NCBI GenBank assembly: GCA_017546785.1
Contig: JAFYRW010000010.1
Location: forward strand, 1 to 61,265
Origin: Bacteroidaceae bacterium
Lineage (GTDB): Bacteria; Bacteroidota; Bacteroidia; Bacteroidales; Bacteroidaceae
Length of the DNA: 61,265 nt
Direction: 5' to 3'
Below are positions 38,350-46,772 of this stretch, piece by piece. Position numbers and translations under genes: made by a program. Numbering within the stretch: position 1 is the first letter of the stretch; each line of letters begins with the position of its first letter. The notes beneath the pieces are model-generated. The model saw nothing but the letters and a program-made list of their open reading frames with translations. It ran no database searches and was not told the origin of the DNA.

Positions 38350-38801
38350 TAGAGATTTGTAAGGAGTTCGGTTATTCGGGAATGTTTCTTATATCATTCC
38401 TGTCGGGTACGGTGCTGCCGGGTTCAAGCGATATTCTGATGCTTGCTCTTCTTCCTATGGGACTAAGCCCCGTAGGGCTGGTGCTTTGGGGCTCGTTGGG
38501 TAATACCATCGGTGGAATAACCTGCTACTATGCAGGCAGCCTGCTCAAGAGCGGCAAGGTGGCTGAATTCTTTAAAGTGTCGCCCGAAAAGAGGGCACGT
38601 GCCGAGGCTTATATACACAAATACGGCTATTGGGCAGCATTCTTCTCGTTTGTCGCAATTGTTGGCGAGGCTGTGATAATTGTTCTTGGAAGTATGCGCG
38701 TAAGCTGGTGGAAGGTATTCCTTGTTATGACCTTAGGCAAGATTCTGCGTTACGCAGCCATCGCTCTCTCGTACGAGGGCGTTGAAGCTATATTTACATA
38801 A
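38337..38801 (+). CDS. YqaA/DedA-type membrane protein
   Basis: This 154-residue inner-membrane protein resembles the small YqaA branch of the DedA/SNARE-associated family, whose members are thought to act in lipid transport or membrane homeostasis. Landmarks: the reentrant-loop motif FLSGTVLPGSSDILMLALLP near residue 18, then GNTIGGITCYYAGSLL near 55, and FFSFVAIVGEAVIIVLGSMR near 97. The chosen ATG at 38337 overlaps the 3' end of the previous gene. The gene is followed by the metal-binding lipoprotein gene after 3 bases. Confidence 0.85.
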   Translation: MEWLIEICKEFGYSGMFLISFLSGTVLPGSSDILMLALLPMGLSPVGLVLWGSLGNTIGGITCYYAGSLLKSGKVAEFFKVSPEKRARAEAYIHKYGYWAAFFSFVAIVGEAVIIVLGSMRVSWWKVFLVMTLGKILRYAAIALSYEGVEAIFT

Positions 38802-38804
38802 AAA

Positions 38805-39629
38805 ATGAGAAAAGGTCTCTATATAGCACTGTTGCTTCTTGCTCTGTTGTCCTGCTCGGGCAATAGGGAGCGTTGTGACAGGCGTATCACGGTTACAATA
38901 GAGCCTTATCGCTTCCTTGTAGAACAGATTGCAGGTCCCGAATGGGAGGTGACGACGATATTGCCCAAAGGTGCCGACCCTGAGACAAGCGATTTTACCG
39001 CCCGACAGATTCTCTCCCTTGCCGATAGCCGCGCCTATATGTTTGTAGGGGATTTTGGGGTAGAGAAAAATTGGTTGCATAAAGTGGCGGCCGAGCATCC
39101 TGCACTGCTTATGTTCGATACATCGTCGGGCGTTGAACGTTATAATAACGACCCGCATATTTGGACCTCTCCCGACAATATGGCTTTGATAGCATCTAAC
39201 GTCTGCAATGCGCTGTGCAGTATGGACAGTGCCGGCAGCAACGGCTATCGCGAGCGTCTGGAAGCCTTCCGCTTAATGCTTCAGGTAACCGACACTCTTA
39301 TAACAGAAAAGCTCGCGGCACGCACCGATAGCACATTCATAATCTTTCACCCCTCGCTCACCTATTTTGCCCGAATGTATGGCCTGCAACAGTTAGCAGT
39401 GGAGCACGAGGGCAAAGAGCCGTCGGCAGCGCAGATGCAACGTCTCATAGAGAGTGTAAAAGAATCGGCAACAAAGACTCTCTTTGTGCAGGAGCAGTTC
39501 GACGACAAGCACGCAAGAGTGGTTGCCGATGCCGTAGGCGCCGATATTTTCACTATCGACCCTCTTAACTACGATTGGCAGGGGCAGATGCTCTATATTG
39601 CCGATTGCCTTAGTCGTGTACAGCAATGA
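38805..39629 (+). CDS. Metal ABC transporter substrate-binding lipoprotein (ZnuA-like)
   Basis: This 274-residue cluster A-I binding protein is related to ZnuA/TroA, which capture zinc or manganese. The signal peptide ends in a lipobox (LLALLSC), with Cys17 as the predicted lipidated residue. Possible metal ligands are His118 in DPHIW, His182 in FHPSL and an Asp near residue 257 (TIDPL). The first ligand position, usually His in DPH, reads Glu60 in GADPETSD. The gene overlaps the ATPase gene by 4 nt. The substrate is probably zinc or manganese but is not proven. Confidence 0.88.
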   Translation: MRKGLYIALLLLALLSCSGNRERCDRRITVTIEPYRFLVEQIAGPEWEVTTILPKGADPETSDFTARQILSLADSRAYMFVGDFGVEKNWLHKVAAEHPALLMFDTSSGVERYNNDPHIWTSPDNMALIASNVCNALCSMDSAGSNGYRERLEAFRLMLQVTDTLITEKLAARTDSTFIIFHPSLTYFARMYGLQQLAVEHEGKEPSAAQMQRLIESVKESATKTLFVQEQFDDKHARVVADAVGADIFTIDPLNYDWQGQMLYIADCLSRVQQ

Positions 39630-40249
39630 TAGAACTTAAGAACATAGGATTCTCATACAACAGCGCCCCTCTGCTAAAAGGGGTGGACCTTACTGTTGCT
39701 CCCAATGATTTTGTAGGCATTGTGGGGGCTAACGGTAGCGGAAAGAGCACCCTGATAAAAATTATCCTCGGCTTTTTAAAACCCGACGAGGGCGAGATAA
39801 TATTCAAAAGGAACGGAGCGGTAGTTCCCTCGCTCTCTATAGGCTATCTGCCGCAATACTCGTCAGTGGACAAGCAGTTCCCAATGTCGGTGCGCGAGGC
39901 AGTCTCTATGGGGCTTCTGAACGAAAGAAACTACTGCCGCCCCTCGCTTAATGCACAAGAAAGCAAAATGGTAGATGAGGCTCTTGCGACAATGAATATC
40001 ACCCACATAGCCAATAAACAGATTGGTCGTCTGAGTGGCGGTGAACTGCAACGCACCTTTCTTGCGCGCGCAATAGTGTGCAGGCCCGAGCTACTTATTT
40101 TGGACGAGCCTAACACCTATCTCGATTCTCGCTCCGAGAGTGCTTTGTACGACATTCTTCCGCAACTGAATGAGCGTTGCGCAATAATTCTTGTGGGGCA
40201 CGATATTGATAACATCCGCAAAATGGCAAGAAAGATAATATATCTTTAA
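39626..40249 (+). CDS. Metal ABC transporter ATPase (ZnuC-like), short
   Basis: ATP-binding subunit of the same transporter, 207 residues. Walker A GANGSGKST is near 34, signature LSGGELQRT near 138, Walker B ELLILDEPNTYLD near 156, and switch His VGHD near 192. Most ZnuC/MntB proteins have about 230-260 residues. This one stops just after the switch region (KMARKIIYL), so the C-terminal helix is missing or very short. There is no permease gene after it, although one is expected in this operon. It begins 4 nt inside the binding-protein gene (ATGA). Confidence 0.9.
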   Translation: MIELKNIGFSYNSAPLLKGVDLTVAPNDFVGIVGANGSGKSTLIKIILGFLKPDEGEIIFKRNGAVVPSLSIGYLPQYSSVDKQFPMSVREAVSMGLLNERNYCRPSLNAQESKMVDEALATMNITHIANKQIGRLSGGELQRTFLARAIVCRPELLILDEPNTYLDSRSESALYDILPQLNERCAIILVGHDIDNIRKMARKIIYL

Positions 40250-40301
40250 GCAACGGCCATTATATTAGAATTGAATAAAAAAATGACAATCGCAGAATAC
40301 T

Positions 40302-42812
40302 ATGAAAAAACATCAACTTTTACTTTTGAGCCTCTTGTCACTCTTTTTTGTATCGTGTGATATAACTAATTGGGCCGACTTTTTTGACAAAGACGACTAT
40401 GTAAAAGTCTCTCCTACCGACAAACTTATATTCGAAAGTGTATCATCAACCGATACGCTGATAGTTAATAGTAGTAGTGAATGGAGCATTACAGATGTTC
40501 CAGAATGGTTGTCTGTGGAACCTATGAGCGGCTATGATGGTGACAAACTGACAATAACAGCTTTAGAAAATCAATCGCGTGATGAACGTAGCGCTACTAT
40601 ACTTCTTATTTGTGGCAATGCAATGGCAACAGTCGCTGTAACACAAAATGGAAAAATAGAGACCAATAACGTGGAAATAGGCTTTGGTACAGCAAATATG
40701 TCGTATATTTACAATGAGTCTACCGGTAGCTTATCTTTGATGTATAAGAATGGTGCTGCACCTAAGATAGAACCTGGCAAGGCTTTTGTGCTTCCTGCTG
40801 AATACGATTATGATATTCGTGTGATAGAGAGTGTCTCATCGTCGAGTGCGACAAAAGCTCAATCTCAAGGCGATACTTTGCAAATAGAGACCTCGCAAGG
40901 TGATATGGGCGACCTCTTCTATGCAATAGAATTTGGATTGTCAATGAGAGGAACAGGCTCAATGAGAAGTCAGATGACACGTACAGCCGATGGTACTCCG
41001 GTTTATTCTCCAATTTCTTGTGGTTGGTACGATGAACAAGGTGTTTATCACGAAATTTATAATGAATCGACTCGTGCAATCTATCCTATAAATCAAAGTC
41101 TGTGGAGCTTTGAAAAGAATTTTAATGGCGAATATATCTACAAGGGAGACAATTGTAGCTTAAGCTGGGATAAATGCTCATTCGATGCGTCGTTAGACGG
41201 ACTTTTTCTTTTTGATTTTGGCGAGAAACGCATAAGTGAGGTACGCAAAAAAGGAGATTTAAAAAAGTTCTCATATACACTTACCGGCAACGTAGGGCTT
41301 GATATGCAGATGCGCTACAATGCACAAGGCTCATATTCGCAGGAGAATGATGTGATAATAAAAAAGAACCTTCATAAGACTCTTGAATTTAAATTTAGAG
41401 TGGGAGGAGTAGAGATTCCTATAAAGGTAAATACTCATCTTGGTAAGTACGATTCATTTGAAGCAGAGGGGAATATTGATGTTACCGGAGGAGTAAATGC
41501 CGCCTATGATTTAGAGGCTGCTGTTGAATGGACCCCAGGAGGAGTAACAAAGTCCTATACAGGCACCCCGCAATTCAATGTTTATCCATTAACAGTCGAA
41601 GCACAAGCAACAGCCGAAGCAAAAGTCTCTTTCTATCCGCGAATAGAGATTGGAATATATAAATTCTTGGGTCCTTGGTTAGAGCCTCGCCCCTATTTAA
41701 AAGAAGAGATAGAGGCCGGTCTTACAGTAAGCACCGATGGCAATAACAACTATGGTTGGACAGCTACACTATACAATGGCCTTGATTTACGCACAGGATT
41801 CGACCTTACTTTCTGTGGCCTCACTGCCAATGTGTGGACCTCAGAGATATACAATGTGGTAAAGGACCGCGAATTGTTCGAAGCGCCTAAACGCATTCGC
41901 AAACTAACTCCTAATGATAACATAAAATTGAAAAACGGAGAAAGCGTTAAAGTGGAGTTTATCGTAGAGTCGTATTGTCCTATAAACAAAAAGTACTATC
42001 CTTGCCCCCTTGCTTTGGTGAATTTTGAACCCGACTGTGGCGAGGTAGACAAGGAGATAGCTGTTGCCGATGTAAACGGTAAAGTGTGTGTGGAGTGGAC
42101 GCCAAAACCGGCAACAACCCGCGCCGAGGAGATGGTTAAACGTGAGCTAAAGGCAAAATTGGTAGATAAGGAGTGTACTACAATAGACGAGGCAAAGCTT
42201 ACTGTTGAAATAGAGGATGCAAATTATTGCAATAACGACAATCACGTGCATATGGTAGACCTTGGACTCTCTGTTAAATGGGCCTGCTGCAACGTAGGCG
42301 CTACAAAGCCCGAGGAGTATGGTGGTTACTATGCTTGGGGCGAGACTGAGGAAAAGAGCAATTATAGTTGGAGTACCTATAAGTATGGTAATTATTATTA
42401 TTTAAGTAAGTATTGCTTAAATGAAGAATACGGTTCTGTAGATAATAGAACCACTCTTGATGCTAGTGACGATGTAGCTCGTGTGAAATGGGGTGGTAGT
42501 TGGCGTATGCCCACAATTGAGGAACTAAAAGAACTAAGCGAGAGATGTAAATGGGAGGGAGATGTTTTAAATGGCGTAAATGGTGTGCGTGTTACAGGCC
42601 CCAATGGTAACAGCATCTTTTTGCCTGCTGCGGGCTACCGCAATGGCAATGACCTCCCCTTCGAGGGCACTCACGGTGGCTATTGGTCTGCCTCCTTGAC
42701 TGGGCGCAATTGCAACGATGCGTGGTACTTTAACTTCTTCATCAATGGCAACTATAATTGGGGCAACTTCAACCGTGACAACGGTTCATCGGTGCGCCCC
42801 GTCTCAGAATAA
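40302..42812 (+). CDS. BACON-domain lipoprotein with C-terminal FISUMP-type domain
   Basis: An 836-residue predicted outer-membrane lipoprotein. The signal peptide ends at the lipobox FVSC (Cys19). A BACON domain lies at about 37-112 (NSSSEWSITDVPEWLSVEP). A long unassigned middle part (about 115-640) contains an Ig-like stretch near 545-635. The last about 190 residues match the repeated Bacteroidetes/Fibrobacter FISUMP (TIGR02145-like) domain: VDLGLSVKWACCNVGATKPE, YYAWGETEEKSNYSW, GGSWRMPTIEELKEL and GYWSASL. Such proteins are linked to glycan binding and adhesion. It is not preceded by a SusC/D pair. Its substrate is unknown. Base composition seems A/T-richer than in the neighbouring core genes. 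Confidence 0.88.
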   Translation: MKKHQLLLLSLLSLFFVSCDITNWADFFDKDDYVKVSPTDKLIFESVSSTDTLIVNSSSEWSITDVPEWLSVEPMSGYDGDKLTITALENQSRDERSATILLICGNAMATVAVTQNGKIETNNVEIGFGTANMSYIYNESTGSLSLMYKNGAAPKIEPGKAFVLPAEYDYDIRVIESVSSSSATKAQSQGDTLQIETSQGDMGDLFYAIEFGLSMRGTGSMRSQMTRTADGTPVYSPISCGWYDEQGVYHEIYNESTRAIYPINQSLWSFEKNFNGEYIYKGDNCSLSWDKCSFDASLDGLFLFDFGEKRISEVRKKGDLKKFSYTLTGNVGLDMQMRYNAQGSYSQENDVIIKKNLHKTLEFKFRVGGVEIPIKVNTHLGKYDSFEAEGNIDVTGGVNAAYDLEAAVEWTPGGVTKSYTGTPQFNVYPLTVEAQATAEAKVSFYPRIEIGIYKFLGPWLEPRPYLKEEIEAGLTVSTDGNNNYGWTATLYNGLDLRTGFDLTFCGLTANVWTSEIYNVVKDRELFEAPKRIRKLTPNDNIKLKNGESVKVEFIVESYCPINKKYYPCPLALVNFEPDCGEVDKEIAVADVNGKVCVEWTPKPATTRAEEMVKRELKAKLVDKECTTIDEAKLTVEIEDANYCNNDNHVHMVDLGLSVKWACCNVGATKPEEYGGYYAWGETEEKSNYSWSTYKYGNYYYLSKYCLNEEYGSVDNRTTLDASDDVARVKWGGSWRMPTIEELKELSERCKWEGDVLNGVNGVRVTGPNGNSIFLPAAGYRNGNDLPFEGTHGGYWSASLTGRNCNDAWYFNFFINGNYNWGNFNRDNGSSVRPVSE

Positions 42813-42815
42813 TTA

Positions 42816-42836
42816 AACGTGCCCTTGTGGCACGTT
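42816..42836 (+). terminator. Terminator-like hairpin after the BACON lipoprotein gene
   Basis: A perfect 8-bp stem AACGTGCC/GGCACGTT with a CTTGT loop, 4 bases after the stop. It is followed by CCCCAC rather than a T-run, so termination would be inefficient or factor-dependent. Confidence 0.45.
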
Positions 42837-42970
42837 CCCCACTTTATTGCGTACGCGTTGCATACTTTCCCTATTGGTGGCGTTAAGCTATCCCCAAAGG
42901 GGAAAATTGTGTAAAGTCTGTTAAACAATTATTCTTTTCTTGTGTATTTTACCGCCCTTCTTTACTTATT

Positions 42971-42996
42971 ATACTTTCTGTGCCGACAGAAAGTAT
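42971..42996. repeat. Inverted repeat A in the spacer
   Basis: ATACTTTCTGT/ACAGAAAGTAT, 11 bp, with a GCCG loop. It is not followed by a T-run. Confidence 0.75.
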
Positions 42997-43064
42997 CAAA
43001 GAGCTCTGCGCATAGGGCGCTTTTTACAATTTCCCCAGCATTTCCCGCGTGCCGCAGGTTTTTG

Positions 43065-43089
43065 CTACTTTTTGACACTCAAAAAGTAG
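43065..43089. repeat. Inverted repeat B in the spacer
   Basis: CTACTTTTTGA/TCAAAAAGTAG, 11 bp, with a CAC loop. Related in style to repeat A but different in sequence. Both would form strong single-strand hairpins. Confidence 0.75.
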
Positions 43090-43121
43090 GGAACAACAAA
43101 AAGAAGACAGAAAGAATAAAT

Positions 43122-43154
43122 ACAAAAAAATATGAGGCTTTTAAAAGCCTCATA
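43122..43154 (-). terminator. Terminator of the argS-RNase H-radical SAM operon
   Basis: A perfect palindrome TATGAGGCTTTT/AAAAGCCTCATA at 43131-43154. On the minus strand it is followed by a run of Ts (A-run at 43124-43130 on plus). It lies 7 bases after the stop of the radical SAM gene. Confidence 0.85.
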
Positions 43155-43161
43155 TACTATT

Positions 43162-43938
43162 TTAGTAGGATGCACTCGCCTTTATTCCCTCTGCTTGCAG
43201 CAGTGCTACAATGCGGTCGAGCTCCTCGTGTGTCGCCTTTTGCAATCCTTGTTGCGGTGTCTCTCGGTCGATGGTGTATATCATCACCTCACGCGGGGCA
43301 ATGGCTTTTACCGTCTCTATCCACGGTAGCACATATTGGTCGCCTGTGTTGTCCACACTCTTGCCATCGACTATGCCTTTGAGGAACATTGTCTGTACTA
43401 CAATGTGGCCGTTGAATGCCTTCATTCTTTCTATGAGTGCCTCTAAATGGTAGGCGGCATTGGGGCGGTCTACAAGATGTATATACTCCTCGCTTACTGT
43501 GTCTAACTTAAGAATGTTATTGTCCACCTTTTGCAGCGCCTCGAATACTGCGTGGCGGGTGAGCATTGTTGAGTTGCTTAGCACGCTCACCTTTGCGTTG
43601 GGGAAATATCTGTTGCGCAGGGCTATTGTGTCGTCGATAATCTGTGCAAAATGGGGGTGCAGCGTGGGCTCTCCGTTGCCGGCAAAGGTGAGTACGTCGG
43701 GTGGTGTGCCCTCGGCTTGCATCTTCTGTAGCTGTGCCTCTAATGCTGCTGCTACCTCCTCTCGGGTGGGCAGTGGGCTCTTTGTGCGGTGTGTGGCGTT
43801 GAATCCGCACTCGCAATAGATGCAGTCGAACGAACATATTTTACCGTCTCCGGGCAGGAGATTTATTCCGAGAGAGGTTCCCAGACGGCGGCTTTTTATC
43901 GGGCCGAATATTGGTGAGGGGAATATTATCGTTGCCAT
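43162..43938 (-). CDS. Radical SAM protein
   Basis: This 258-residue protein has the radical SAM CxxxCxxC motif in CSFDCIYCECG near residue 35, and so should bind a 4Fe-4S cluster. The glycine-rich SAM site is suggested by TFAGNGEPTLHP near 83. The surrounding pattern (IFGPIKSRRLGTSLGINLLP before the Cys motif) is that of a widespread radical SAM group of unknown reaction, not of a well-known enzyme. I start at the ATG at 43938. An in-frame ATG at 43974 would overlap the RNase H gene. It is the last gene of the argS operon. Confidence 0.88.
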   Translation of the reverse strand: MATIIFPSPIFGPIKSRRLGTSLGINLLPGDGKICSFDCIYCECGFNATHRTKSPLPTREEVAAALEAQLQKMQAEGTPPDVLTFAGNGEPTLHPHFAQIIDDTIALRNRYFPNAKVSVLSNSTMLTRHAVFEALQKVDNNILKLDTVSEEYIHLVDRPNAAYHLEALIERMKAFNGHIVVQTMFLKGIVDGKSVDNTGDQYVLPWIETVKAIAPREVMIYTIDRETPQQGLQKATHEELDRIVALLQAEGIKASASY

Positions 43939-43960
43939 TTTGCTCTTTTTTGGGTGGTTA

Positions 43961-44581
43961 TTATTTACGGCCAAAATCGGCGGGAATCTCTCCCCACTCG
44001 GCTGTCTCCCACTTTATCAGTGGGTTGCTGTAGCTGTGGGTGCGCAGCCAATTTTCGGCTCTGTCTATAAGCTTGAACAGCTCCTCGCTCTTTTCGTCGC
44101 GCGGTAGCTTGGTCTTGCACTTTTTCTCCTTTACCCACATTAGCGCATTGCGGCTGTCGGAGTAGATGGGAATATTGCTTCCTTTCTGGTGCAATAGTGC
44201 CAATGCGTGTACTATGGCAAGGAATTCTCCAATGTTGTTTGTGCCGAACATAGGCCCGAAATGAAATATCTGGGCGTTTGCGTCGATATATACTCCGCGA
44301 TACTCCATTTGTCCGGGGTTACCGCTGCAGGCGGCGTCTACGGCAAGAGCCTCGCGAATTATCCGGGGGTCGTTGGGCGCAGCGGTCTTTTTCTCCTTTG
44401 CTGCCGCTCCAATGTACATTGTGGGGGAGCTGCTGTAGGCTCTCTCGGCCTCGGCCATTGTGCCGAACGACTTAAAGAGAGCCTGCTTTACTCCTTTAAT
44501 CTGCGCCTGACACTCCTCCCACGAACCGTATATTCCCGGTTCGTGGCCGTTCCAAACAACGTAGAAGCGTCTCTTTCCCAT
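43961..44581 (-). CDS. Ribonuclease HI with N-terminal viroplasmin-type domain
   Basis: Degrades RNA in RNA-DNA hybrids. The 206-residue protein begins with the viroplasmin/HBD-type domain (KRRFYVVWNGHEPGIYGSWEE at 3-23) that binds the hybrid. The RNase H domain follows from about residue 75: VDAACSGNPG (first Asp), GEFLAIVHALALL (Glu) and YSDSRNALMWV (second Asp). The start codon overlaps the argS stop by one base in a TAATG arrangement, so translation is coupled. The viroplasmin-RNase H order is like that of eukaryotic RNase H1. Confidence 0.93.
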   Translation of the reverse strand: MGKRRFYVVWNGHEPGIYGSWEECQAQIKGVKQALFKSFGTMAEAERAYSSSPTMYIGAAAKEKKTAAPNDPRIIREALAVDAACSGNPGQMEYRGVYIDANAQIFHFGPMFGTNNIGEFLAIVHALALLHQKGSNIPIYSDSRNALMWVKEKKCKTKLPRDEKSEELFKLIDRAENWLRTHSYSNPLIKWETAEWGEIPADFGRK

Positions 44582-46374
44582 TACATTCTCTCGGGAACCT
44601 CAATACCTAACAGGTTCATTGCGGTCTTTATTACCTTACCTACATTGCGTGTGAGCAGTATGCGGAATGATTTTGCAGCCGCATCCTCCTCGCGCAATAT
44701 GCTAAAGTCGTGGTAGAACTGGTTGTACTCTTTTGCAAGCTCATATGCATAGTTTGCAATGCCCGAGGGTGAGTAGTCGGTTCCTGCCTGACGTATCACT
44801 GCGGGGAACTCATTGAGCATACGTATAATAGAGCACTCCTTCTCGCTTACGGTAGCGGGCACAAGCGCAGCATCTACTGTAACGCCGGCCTCGGCAGCCT
44901 TGCGCTCGATAGAGCGTGTGCGTGCGTAGGTATATTGAATGAAGGGTCCGGTGTTACCGTTAAAGTCGATAGACTCTTTGGGGTTAAAGAGCATATTCTT
45001 GCGTGCATCGACCTTGAGCATAAAGTATTTCAATGCTCCGAGGCCAATGATGCGGTTAATGTCGGCAACCTCCTCGGCCGATAGGTCGTTGAGCTTACCG
45101 CCGAGCTCCTCCGATGTCTCGCGTGCGGTGGCTATCATCTCCTCCATAAGGTCGTCGGCATCGACAACAGTTCCCTCGCGGCTCTTCATCTTGCCCTCGG
45201 GGAGCTCAACCATTCCATAAGAGAAGTGTACAAGGCCTTTACCCCACGAGAATCCCAATTTGTCGAGCAGCAACGAGAGTACCTGAAAATGATAATTCTG
45301 CTCGTTACCGACAACGTATACCATCTTATCGATGGGGTAGTCGCGGAAGCGCAACTGCGCTGTACCAATATCCTGAGTCATATATACCGATGTGCCGTCG
45401 CTGCGCAACAACAGTTTCTCGTCAAGGCCGTCGCCCGATAGGTCGGCCCATACTGACTCGTCGTCGCGGCGGTAGAATACGCCCTTCTCCAATCCTCCGA
45501 GTACAGTCTCTTTACCTACAAGGTAGGTGTCCGACTCATAGTATATCTTGTCGAAGCTCACGCCTAATTTGCGGTAGGTCTCATCGAATCCTTCGTATAC
45601 CCATCCGTTCATTGTCTCCCACAACTGACGAACATCGCTGTCGCCTGCCTCCCATTTTACGAGCATCTCGCGTGCCTCTGCCATAAGGGGTGAAGCTGCC
45701 TCGGCCTCCTCTTTGCTCATTCCATTAGCCATAAGCTCCGATAGCTCGGCCTTGTAGTGCTTGTCGAATGCTACGTAGTAATCTCCAATGAGGTGGTCGC
45801 CCTTCTTGCCGCTAGATGCGGGTGTCTCGCCGTTGCCCCATTTTTGCCAAGCGAGCATTGACTTACAAATGTGTATACCGCGGTCGTTTACAATATTGGT
45901 TTTTACTACGCGGTTACCGTTGGCTGCGATGATGTTCGACAATGCGTAACCCAAAAGGTTGTTACGGATGTGTCCCAAATGAAGAGGCTTGTTGGTGTTA
46001 GGCGATGAGTACTCTACCATTACCAAAGGAGAATTCTCGTCAGCCTCCTTTACTCCCCATTTCTCGGTGCTGTCTATTGCGCGTAGAAGGTCCATCCAAT
46101 AGCTGTGTGCAATTACAATGTTCAAGAATCCCTTTACTACATTGAACGATGCTACAAGAGGCTGAGCGGCTGCAAGAGCCTCGCCAATCTCCTGAGCAGT
46201 CTCCTCGGGGCGTTTGCGCGACATTGAGAGGAAGGGGAATACCACAAGGGTATAATCTCCCTCAAACTCTTTGCGTGTCTTCTGCAACTGAATCTTGTCG
46301 GTTGTAATTTCTTGTCCGTAGAGCGCTTTTATCGCTGCTGCTACACTTTCGGCAATTGTAATTTCGATATTCAT
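44581..46374 (-). CDS. argS: Arginyl-tRNA synthetase
   Basis: Class I synthetase that charges tRNA-Arg. The open frame extends to 46560, but homology begins at MNIEITIAESVAAAIKALYG, so I use the ATG at 46374. The protein has 597 residues. The HIGH motif is in SPNTNKPLHLGHIRNN near residue 124 and the KMSKS-like sequence is KMKSREGTVVD near 397. The C-terminal DALR anticodon-binding domain ends at the stop. It is the first gene of an argS, rnhA-like, radical SAM operon on the minus strand. Confidence 0.96.
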   Translation of the reverse strand: MNIEITIAESVAAAIKALYGQEITTDKIQLQKTRKEFEGDYTLVVFPFLSMSRKRPEETAQEIGEALAAAQPLVASFNVVKGFLNIVIAHSYWMDLLRAIDSTEKWGVKEADENSPLVMVEYSSPNTNKPLHLGHIRNNLLGYALSNIIAANGNRVVKTNIVNDRGIHICKSMLAWQKWGNGETPASSGKKGDHLIGDYYVAFDKHYKAELSELMANGMSKEEAEAASPLMAEAREMLVKWEAGDSDVRQLWETMNGWVYEGFDETYRKLGVSFDKIYYESDTYLVGKETVLGGLEKGVFYRRDDESVWADLSGDGLDEKLLLRSDGTSVYMTQDIGTAQLRFRDYPIDKMVYVVGNEQNYHFQVLSLLLDKLGFSWGKGLVHFSYGMVELPEGKMKSREGTVVDADDLMEEMIATARETSEELGGKLNDLSAEEVADINRIIGLGALKYFMLKVDARKNMLFNPKESIDFNGNTGPFIQYTYARTRSIERKAAEAGVTVDAALVPATVSEKECSIIRMLNEFPAVIRQAGTDYSPSGIANYAYELAKEYNQFYHDFSILREEDAAAKSFRILLTRNVGKVIKTAMNLLGIEVPERM

Positions 46375-46445
46375 ATTTTTGTTGTTTTTATTTGCATTTT
46401 TATGAACTTTCTTTGCTATGCAAAGAGTCGCTTCTGAATTTTGCG

Positions 46446-46453
46446 CGAAGATA
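46446..46453 (-). promoter_or_regulatory. Promoter of argS
   Basis: On the minus strand TATCTTCG, one mismatch from TAnnTTTG, about 70 bases upstream of the argS start. It supports the start at 46374, because the longer ORF would begin upstream of this promoter. Confidence 0.55.
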
Positions 46454-46619
46454 CAAAATATCTGCGAAATTTTGGCTGCTATAATGGAAAAACCGATGAA
46501 CCGCCGCCAATAGTTTGCGAAAAAAGGGTTGAGGGTGTTAAAAAAGGGAAAATATTCCAATTTTAACTAAAATGTGAGGGTGGCGGATGGTAATTCTTGT
46601 TTTAAGCCGTTGTTTGCAC

Positions 46620-46627
46620 TATCTTTG
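46620..46627 (+). promoter_or_regulatory. Promoter box 1 of the rhomboid pair
   Basis: TATCTTTG followed by CAAAAT, in the context GCACTATCTTTGCAAAAT. A second nearly identical copy lies 81 bases downstream. Confidence 0.5.
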
Positions 46628-46700
46628 CAAAATAAATTTTGCGAAAATAGCTTGTGCTCATTGTGAGTAAAAACTTTTGCTTTTCCTCATTCGCTTGCGC

Positions 46701-46708
46701 TATCTTTG
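46701..46708 (+). promoter_or_regulatory. Promoter box 2 of the rhomboid pair
   Basis: GCGCTATCTTTGCAAAAT repeats 17 of 18 bases of box 1. It is 64 bases before the first rhomboid ATG. Confidence 0.6.
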
Positions 46709-46772
46709 CAAAATGAATAGTTGAGCCGACGAATATTCGCAGGCTTTTTAAATTTTATTTAAATTGTTAACT

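Larger units (their letters stand above)
42813..43161. other. Hairpin-rich spacer without a gene
   Basis: About 350 bases without a convincing ORF. It holds a hairpin AACGTGCC/GGCACGTT (42816-42836), two unrelated perfect inverted repeats (described separately), and a minus-strand terminator (43122-43154). One short plus-strand ORF overlaps it, but I find no supporting evidence for it. Confidence 0.6.
46375..46772. other. Divergent promoter region between argS and the rhomboid genes
   Basis: Nearly 400 bases without a gene. It contains the argS promoter (minus) and two plus-strand promoter-like boxes. A short hairpin (CTTTGC/GCAAAG) in the argS leader lies near 46410-46424. Confidence 0.55.

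Noticed and set aside
42971-43089. The two inverted repeats as ends of a transposable element
   Set aside because: They are different in sequence, contain no transposase between them and show no target duplication.
42942-43382. 146-codon plus-strand open frame across the spacer
   Set aside because: It runs through hairpins and into the antisense of the radical SAM gene, and the product has no recognisable feature.
46375-46560. Upstream in-frame extension of argS
   Set aside because: It runs through the argS promoter and has no similarity to ArgRS; the ATG at 46374 is preferred.
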